NCBI GenBank assembly: GCA_014621425.1
Contig: JAANBB010000206.1
Span: forward strand, 1-64,000
Reading direction: 5' to 3'
Length of the DNA stretch: 64,000 nucleotides
Source: Cylindrodendrum hubeiense
Taxonomy: Eukaryota; Ascomycota; Sordariomycetes; Hypocreales; Nectriaceae
The notes below the pieces were generated by a model. The model was not told where the DNA came from, searched no databases, and saw only the letters and a list, made by a program, of their open reading frames with translations. The translations under genes and the position numbers were made by a program. Each line of letters opens with the position of its first letter. Within the stretch, counting starts at the first letter, position 1. Of this stretch, positions 56,322-64,000 are shown piece by piece.

Positions 56322-58246
56322 ATGTCGTCCCAGCAGAAGATTGCCATCGTCTCGGTCTACGACAAGACCGGCCTGCTGGACCTGGCCAAGGGCCTCGTCC
56401 AGCAAGGCGTTCGCATTCTTGCGTCCGGCGGCACCTCTAAGATGATCCGCGAGTCTGGCTTCCCCGTTGAGTATGTACCCCGCGGAGCATCTCATGTTCC
56501 CAATCGACCACAACAAAGTCGAAGAGTAAACCGCTCACCATTGATCGTGTAGGGACGTCTCCGCCATCACCAAGGCCCCCGAGATGCTGGCTGGCCGTGT
56601 CAAGACTCTCCACCCTGCCGTCCACGCCGGCATCTTGGCCCGAGACCTCGCCTCCGACGAGAAGGACCTCGCTGATCAGAACATCAACAAAGTTGACTAT
56701 GTCATCTGCAACCTCTACCCCTTCAAGGACACTGTTGCCAAGATCAACGTCAGCATCCCCGAGGCTGTTGAGGAGATCGACATTGGTGGCGTCACCCTCA
56801 TTCGCGCCGCTGCCAAGAACCACAAGCGCGTGACCATCCTCAGCGACCCCAACGACTACGCCGGCTTCCTGAGCGAGCTCGAGAAGGGCGAGATCTCCGA
56901 TGCCAGCCGCAACCGCTATGCTCTCAAGGCTTTCGAGCACACTGCCGACTATGATGCTGCCATCTCCCAGTTCTTCCGCAAGGAGTATGCTGGTGATGGT
57001 GAGCAGTACTTGGCTCTCCGCTATGGCGCCAACCCCCCACCAGAAGCCCGCCGCCTCCTACATGCCCGAGGGCAAGCTGCCTTTCAAGGTTCTCTGTGGC
57101 TCGCCCGGCTACATCAACCTCCTGGACTCATTGAACGCCTGGCCCCTGGTTAAGGAGCTCAAGCAGGCTCTTGGCAAGCCCGCTGCCGCTAGCTTCAAGC
57201 ACGTCTCCCCCGCTGGTGCTGCTATCGGCCTGCCCCTCACTGAGGATGAGCGCAAGGTCTACTTCGTCAACGACATCCCGGGTATTGAGACCTCTGGCCT
57301 CGCTCAGGCTTACGCTCGAGCCCGAGGTGCCGACCGCATGAGCAGCTTTGGTGACATCATCGCTCTCAGCGACATCGTCGACGTCCCTACCGCCAGCATT
57401 ATCTCCAAGGAGGTCTCTGACGGTGTCATTGCTCCTGGCTACGAGGATGCCGCTCTTGCAATCCTCAAGAAGAAGAAGGGCGGCCGTTACCTGGTCCTCC
57501 AGATCGACCCCGAGTACACCCCCCCCTCAACCGAGACTCGCACCGTCTACGGTATCAACCTCCAGCAGCACCGCAACGATGTTGAGATCACCCCTAAGTC
57601 CTTCAGCACCATCGTCACCCCCAAGGACGCCGCGGCTCTGCCCGAGAGCGCTGCCCGCGATCTCACTATCGCCACCATCACTCTCAAGTACACCCAGAGC
57701 AACTCCGTCTGCTACGCCGTTAACGGCCAGGTCGTCGGACTTGGCGCTGGCCAGCAGTCCCGAATTCACTGCACCCGTCTTGCCGGCGATAAGGCTGACA
57801 ACTGGTGGATGCGCTTCCACGAGCGTGTGCTCGGCATCAAGTGGAAGAAGGGCACCAAGCGCCCGGACAAGAGCAACGCCATTGACCTGCTCGTGAGCGG
57901 CGAGCTTCCCAAGGATGGCCCTGAGCGTGAGGCTTTCGAGGCTGTCTTTGAGGAAGTCCCTCCTACTTTCACTGCTGAAGAGCGAGACGCCTGGATGAAG
58001 CAGCTCAAGGATGTCTGCGTGTCCAGCGACGCCTTTGTAAGTTCACCTCGATACTGCACATTGTCCGGCCTGATATTAATTATTCTATAGTTCCCCTTCA
58101 TTGACAACGTCTTCCGCGTTGCCCGCTCAGGAACTAAGTACGTCGCCGCTCCTGGTGGCAGCCAGAACGACGGTGCCGTCTTCGAGACCGCCGAGAAGCT
58201 CGGCATCACGTTCGTGGAGCAGAACATCCGCCTCTTCCACCACTAA
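56322..58246 (+). CDS. ADE16/ADE17: Bifunctional purine enzyme AICAR transformylase/IMP cyclohydrolase, with a one-base frameshift
   Basis: It catalyses the last two steps of de novo IMP synthesis: formylation of AICAR with 10-formyl-THF, then ring closure. Exons: 56322-56470, 56553-58036 and 58091-58246 (GTATGT and GTAAGT donors, TAG acceptors). The N-terminal MGS-like cyclohydrolase part ([21 protein letters not shown]) is intact, as is the transformylase part with catalytic Lys-His at KHVSPAG. At 57033-57038 there are six C; the family reading ([15 protein letters not shown]) needs five. With one C removed, exon phases close and the protein is 595 aa, near the usual 592. As assembled, translation would run in the wrong frame and stop at 57153, losing the transformylase. 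A homopolymer sequencing error is most likely, since the rest is undamaged. Confidence 0.9.
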
Positions 58247-61200
58247 GTATGTCAAGGGAATTAGGGGATAGGGCAATGGTGAAAATGATAGGCTACCGTA
58301 TTGCTGGATGACGACGAGGAGGAGAATGAAAAGGGAAATTGTAATCTGGATGATTGCAATGTTGTATATATGATAGATTTGATGCCGCGCGATGACGCTC
58401 ACCTCAACGTGATGATGACATGGAACACCTTTCCGGTACTGTCCTGGTTTGGGTTATAACATAGTGATTACCGATGTGTCACTTTGATGGCTCGATAAAA
58501 GTTTCAAGAGATCGAGGCACGCCTGGCTGTTTCGTGTAATGATTCAAGTACGGAGCCGATCTCTGCTGTGACTTCCGATGCCGCTTCGCACCACCCTAGA
58601 TAGGAGGGAGTACTCTTGACCGCTGGGTCACCTCGAAGCTGAACCCGGCCGGGTTTGGACCATCATGGCCTTTCGATAGGTGGGATCTATTCTTTACACG
58701 CCTCGTTCAGATGCGGGCCGCCAAGGCCTTGGGACACAGCTCATCTGCCTCACTTTGTTGGGCTGGGTCGCCCCGTCGTCTGTTTGTAACTCACCGCATC
58801 CGTAAATCGCCCTTGTGAACCCTGGTCGAGGCATTCATCATGCCATTCATAGGACATGCCGATGACGAAAGTGGAAAAGTCGGGCTCGCTCAAAGAAGCT
58901 ACCTCGGGTTCTGGGAAATAGCTGGCACTGATCTCGGCAATTGATCATCAATCTCTAACGCTGTTTGAGGTTGAGCCTGCCGGGCCTGCCCTGTCCATGA
59001 GGCACCAAAGAAAGGATTTTCCAGGTTTCCCTTGCGTCCCGGGGGATTGGGTTGGCCGGCGGAGCCTCCGAGAGGGCCATGAGACCACGTCTGGGCGAGA
59101 TGAGCGAGAGAATGGGGTGACATCGTGGCGGCACGGAAGCGCGAGGGCACTTCTTTGAGGCGCACCTGAAGTGTGCATGTGCCCCGTCTGTGCTGGTTAT
59201 ACGTAGTACTCCACTCGCCATCACACAATGTTACCGTCTGTAATTGCTCTGCCTCTTTTTACAATGACTTTGCCATCAGTGGGCGTGACCGCGGTTTCTG
59301 AAACAATACCCCAGCTTCGCGGATGCAGGCCAATGGGGCCTAAGCAGCTATTTGAGCTCACTGCTGGCGCGGAGCTTGCGCTGGAGCTGACGACGGCCAT
59401 GACCCTTCGTACATCATCGCCTTTGTACAACGGGGCGACTGCCCTTGACCCTTACCAGCAATGCCTGTTCAACCATCTGAAGCAGGTTTCGGGGCAGTCG
59501 GCACACGTGGAAGGCGGCCTTACACGAGGTTCAATCTCATTCATGGATATTCCACGACATGACCGTCATCACTGGTGATGCCTGAACTGACCTCGAGGCT
59601 TCCAGAAAACAACGACCCATGCGTTGTGGAGACGTGCTGCAAGGTCTGGGATTACCATGCTGTTGCTTTCATCCATCAATAAAGCTAACACCATCCTGGT
59701 ATCATGCTCTCACCCCAGAAAAAAGAAAGCTATGATGTATGTAGGTTGCGGTATGTCGATCGCGAGACCATATTATAAGCAATTATACTGCTTGATGAAC
59801 TTAAATTTGTTTGACAGGCCGGGTTTCTCGGTCGAGGACGAATTTAGAGGCTGAGCAACATCTTGAAAGATGACGAAGCTGTGTGGGGCAATTGCGGTTG
59901 GCCCGCTACCGTCAAAATAGAGGAAGACGGCAGCAGAAGAAGTGACTCATGATATAATCCGACGGCAGTGATATCAACGAGAGAGCTTCCCAAGCAAGCA
60001 CGTGCACAATGAACTATGACCGTCCGCAGAGTCTGGGAGCCTGAAGCTCGGGAAACGCTCTTGGTATCTTCCTTGTACGACACAACGTTTGATGAAAAGC
60101 CGGCACTGGCGGTAAGGCTAGGTCGAACCTGGTAATTGATTGACGAATATCCTAGCTACCCAGAAGTAGATGACGGTTCTCGGCTGACGTTATATCGCTA
60201 CTCACGGTAGATAGATCGCCGTGGCCGAAGGAGCGAGGACCGGATGGATGCCCCTTTCGAGACTACACCCTTGCCGAACAAGTCGTACGCCCTGTAAGTT
60301 GTGTTGTCGCCTAGTCTCTATGGAGATTTCCGTTTCGACCCGCAGGCACACGACAGGAATAGAAGTGGTGTTTCGTACTGATGGGGTCTGCGGCAAGGTC
60401 GTACGTATGCCACTTTATTTGGACACAGGTTTGGGACCATTCCTTATTGAAGGTAAGGGCATGTCCCTAGGAGAGCGTAGTTGGGGTAATACAAAAGTTG
60501 AAGCACATTGCAATATCAAGGCTGGGTCTTATTTTCTCGTCCGGCTCCGGGACATTCGGCCGTTGAAGATGTCAAGGGCCTGGCATTCCATTCAAAGCCC
60601 GTGCCGTGAAGGGCGGCTATCATTCGACGAGTAAGGTTGCTGATGACAGTACTACGAGATATGAGGCAGGCCAAGGGATGAACCGGGGCATGTGGACAAA
60701 GCCAGATCTGGAGCAGCATTGCGGCACAGCGCCTAGCGGAGCCCACGGCACACGGAGAGGTCCCTGGGGCATTGACCTTGGCCGTTGAATCGTTGATTGA
60801 TGTCCTGCCGGGCCCGCCGAACGACCAGTGGCAGGTGTCAACGCCAGGAGAATCAAGCATAGCATGCATGGAGGTGATCGGGAGAGACACCCAAAGAGCA
60901 CTCGTGGGTGAGCCAGAACGGGCACTGGCGTCCGGGAGCCCTGAGCACCTCGACCGGGGATGCCCGGACGGGCGCCCGCAAGGATCAATCCATGGCTGTG
61001 CTTCCGTCCTGTGCTTGTCGCCAGCGGCGTGACTGGGGCTCTGAATGGTACGGCCCCTGGAATGTGGAATGTGTTGCCAGCGTCGTATTTGGGAAATCTG
61101 GCATTTGATCTCACATGTCCAACGATAGGAGAGAGGAGGTGACGAGGGTGTGACTTGTCTTGCCGCCCAGCGGAGTACTTGGCTACGCGAGGATGAGTGC

Positions 61201-62886
61201 AGACAGCTGTGGTCTTCCAGACCGGGGGACCTCATCACACTTGTGTGGTTGATTGGATGATCGGGCGAGGACCTGATAGGGGCCCCTGCCACGGTGAATG
61301 GGAGCGTCTAGCAACAGGAGACTGCCAACGGAGGCTGCCAACGGAGAGTGCTTCCTCGGCAGCGGCACAGGCGAACCGGTGGTCCACCATGGGATCAGGG
61401 TTTGGCGTATTTGCTCTAGCGACAGAACCTGCTCTGCCAGACAGACAGTCGTCAGTCGTCGACGCCACGAACGCATCCTTGGGAGAAACACAGGTTTGGC
61501 TCTCTGCAGAGGGGCGCCAACGGCCACGGGCTAGGAGCACAGGGCAGCCAGAGGCTCGTGGCATAGGGGCTAAATTAGCGGCCCTAGGCCCGTCGTCCCC
61601 TAGAATGTCCCCAGACAGGCGCTGGCGCTGTGGGACAGTGGAACCGTGGGACCGCGCCGGTTGAGCCCAGTTGAGTGGGCAGCTCGGTTGGGGGCTGCAC
61701 TGGGCTGCACTGGGCAGCAGCACTCGGCCAGTCCACGGCACCACCAGATGCTCACTGCTGCCAACTCAGCTGGGTATCGTGCGCCCGGAGACCTGGGATG
61801 CTAAGGGCTGCCTGCGGGTTCCTAATGGCTAGGATCCCACCAAAACGGACAGTGGCGGGCCAGTAGGGCGACGACATCCGGAGCCAGGGCTAGCTGTCAG
61901 GGACCGGGGCCGGAGGCGAGGCGGGGACGGGCACCGACATAACTCGAGCCAGTGGGAACCTGCTGGGAATCTGCCTATGGGATATGGACGTAGGCAGTTA
62001 GGCCGTCAGTTGGTCACTCCAAGTGTCTCCGTACAGTAGTACAGTAGCACAGTAGCACTGACTACCCGGCCTGCGGAGTGAGGTGGCCTTGTCCATGTTC
62101 ATGCGCTCACGCTCCATGCTCGTTCGTTCGCCGGGGAGAGTTGTACGGTGCCCGTATCAGAAGCGGTGCAGTTGCCCATGCAAGACGCGCGCACCGGCAA
62201 GGTTGGATCATGGCCAGGATGCCAGATTTTCCTTCGTTCTTATGTAGAGGGGAGGCATCTCGACTCGAGTTCCATCGTGCTGCCCACGTTTTCCTCAACA
62301 TTGCTTGACAGCTGGCGCAGCAGGAACGAGCGACCGACAAGTGGTAGTCAGCTGCTGGCTCGCCCTTCGCGATAATTACCCTTCAACCTAGGAAGGCACT
62401 TGACTTCCTTTCGGTTCCGCCGCATCCCGTGCCTCCCTCCCTCGTTCCTCCCTTTTCCTCTCCTCCTGGACGGACCGAGATCTCGCGGGACTCATTCCCC
62501 AGCTCCCAGCTCCCAGCTCCCGGCTCCCGGCTCTCAGCTCCCAGGCCTCAACATTTCCCATTCAGCTGTCCGGATTCCGCCCTCCTACGCTTGTCGCCCT
62601 CTGCTCTCTGCATCTCGCACATCACGCGCATCACCTGTCACCTTGCACACTAATGTCTGACATCCTCGTCGCCTTCCCTCGACCCGCAACCCTGAAGTTC
62701 ATCCGAAGCGAGAGAACCCGAGGCGACGCCGCTCAATCAGTGGACCTCACGACGTCGCTCATTTCCATTTTCCCTTCATGATCAGCGCTGCTTGCCCAAT
62801 CTCATCACCGCTCCCTGTGAAGGTTTCCAGAAACCCTGCCGTTCTAGCAGCTATTCGCCCCAGTCGTCCGTCTATTGGGCGCCGCC
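58247..62886. other. Gene-free stretch of about 4.6 kb
   Basis: No supported gene. Several open frames over 100 codons occur (59228-59578 plus, 60221-60634 plus, 60516-61292 minus, 61235-61744 minus) without splice logic or family resemblance. ACAGTAGC/ACAGTAGT units repeat near 62034-62057 and CAGCTCC/CGGCTCC units near 62500-62545. A TACGTAGTA-type motif lies near 59201. The pyrimidine-rich last 500 bp look like promoter and leader of the gene at 62887. Confidence 0.45.
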
Positions 62887-64000
62887 ATGGGTCAGGGTGA
62901 TGGTGAGGTTGTGACGCCGCTTTCTTGTCCTGGGTGGACTAGAGGCAGACGGTTGGGACCAGACTTGGTATCCGACATTGGAGGCGACGGCAATGGCCAT
63001 GACGGAGACCGCCTCGACGTTGCTCATAACTCCTTCCTCGAAACGGCGACTTTGAGCTCTTACTCCGGAAGCCTCTCCCAGCATCAACCCCAACAAACAC
63101 GCGACCCTGACGTCGGCGACCGCCCGCATGCACATCGAGCACATGCGTATGCACACGCAGACACAAGCATGCTCGTACATGCATGTTCACAACCGCAGCC
63201 GCAACGCCCCGCGACCGCCTACGACCTCAGAACTGGCAGACCCCAAGATCTAGGCGACGAAACTTTCCTTCTCTCGCGCCAGACGAGTGCTGCCACTATG
63301 GCCTTGACAACATCCTCGGCAAGCGGCGCCATTGATGCTACTAACAGCGCCCATCCACCGCCGTTGTCAAGCCTCCAGAGTCTCTGGAGCCAGGAACCAA
63401 AGGTTGAGTTGTACCTGCCACTAGAGCCCCAAACCAAGGACGAGCATCGGGCAAACCTTCACCGCAGCCAAGGATTACTTGACAGCCTCGACAACGAGCT
63501 CTTGCTTCCCGATACCCAGTTCTTTGCTGCCTTGGACGACCGTCCTTCATCGTCACGCAGCCACCTCCGATACTGGCGGCGCAATCGGAGTCCGGGTCCA
63601 GACGCCTCTAAATACCAGCGTGTCTCATCCGAGGACTCGCCGCCATCGCCGTCGCTCGATAGCAACCGACCGTCGATGCTCATAACAAGAGAAGAGTTCG
63701 AAGCTCTGCCGCCTACGATACAGCGAAAAGTAAGTCCAACGCGTTTCTTCTCTGTCAGATGATCTGTCTCTGCGCTTTGGCTTCTTTCGGTCCGGGACGT
63801 GGACGCAAAAGCAATGCCCTCCCTCACCCACACAAAGACCAAAATCAAGCACCTAGACATGCATCCGAACTTTCCTCCACTCCATGTCAAGACATGCATC
63901 ACTTTTCCCTTTTTTTCTCTTCCATTTTCCCTGCTCATCATTGCCGACAATGCCCTGGGTGACTTGTCTCGAATCGACGGGTGATTTCCCAATGAGAGCG
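62887..64000 (+). CDS. 5' part of an unidentified gene running off the right edge
   Basis: The ATG at 62887 has a strong Kozak-like context (GCCGCC before ATGG). Exon 1 runs to 63729 (281 codons) and ends at a good GTAAGT donor. The product is His/Gln/Ser-rich at first, with runs of His-Ala, then Ser/Pro-rich, and ends in an ordered-looking MLITREEFEALPPTIQRK. I see no known domain, signal peptide or membrane helix. The remaining 271 bp look intronic, without a convincing acceptor, so exon 2 lies outside the window. Family not identified. Confidence 0.7.

Noticed and set aside
59221..59430. Short minus-strand frame with DGKVIV and RGRAITDG segments
   Set aside because: The repeated-looking segments drew attention, but the frame is 69 codons, has no partner exon and is opposed by a longer plus frame. 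Nothing supports coding.
60516..61292. 258-codon minus-strand frame
   Set aside because: Composition is Ser/Pro/Arg/His-rich with no family resemblance. Other frames in the same DNA are equally open.

Overview
The window is nuclear DNA of a filamentous ascomycete (Pezizomycotina), most likely a Sordariomycete. Genes carry few, short GT-AG introns (about 50-110 bp) with CTRAC-type branch sites just upstream of the acceptor. Intergenic spacers are long and GC-moderate. The protein set (CSN4, Med16, a fungal ammonium permease, a questin-oxidase-like protein, a Zn2Cys6 regulator) is typical of that group. The taxonomic call is inference, because no marker was searched. I see no transposon ORF, rRNA, CRISPR or prokaryotic operon structure.

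Layout. 1-711: the 5' part of a Zn2Cys6 regulator runs off the left edge and ends in ambiguous bases. 712-5167: no convincing gene. 5168-8749: large two-exon protein of a fungal uncharacterised family. 8750-10088: AT-richer spacer. 10089-12425: F-box protein (minus), with an uncertain upstream exon near 13.5 kb. 13.7-16.9 kb: gene-free. 16942-24124: SNF2 helicase, UBE3D-like (HECT-like E2-binding) protein and questin-oxidase-like protein; the last two share a 319-bp divergent promoter. 24646-36069: dense housekeeping block with RAD17, an intron-bearing tRNA-Leu, an SGNH/GDSL hydrolase, CSN4, a PXMP4-type peroxisomal membrane protein and a family-X DNA polymerase. 36850-38619: ammonium permease with GATA sites in its promoter. 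42536-43366: orphan six-helix membrane protein. 44305-47855: long coiled-coil protein. 52371-58246: Med16 and the bifunctional purine enzyme ATIC, divergent from a 739-bp spacer. 62887-end: the first exon of a gene leaving the right edge. Three spacers of about 4-4.7 kb (38.6-42.5, 47.9-52.4 and 58.2-62.9 kb) lack any gene I can support.

Functional picture. Most genes are unlinked housekeeping functions. Two themes recur by family: ubiquitin control (F-box protein, UBE3D-like protein, CSN4 of the COP9 signalosome) and genome maintenance (RAD17, Pol X, SNF2 helicase). They do not form an operon-like cluster.

Most useful observations: a one-base frameshift in a C-run of ATIC, probably an assembly error; a 57-bp stop-free 3n intron near the end of CSN4; micro-exons of 30 and 27 bp in the PXMP4 gene; a GATA cluster before the ammonium permease; and phased or palindromic GTAC/TACGTAGTA-type motifs recurring in spacers. 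I did not find a convincing new multi-gene system.
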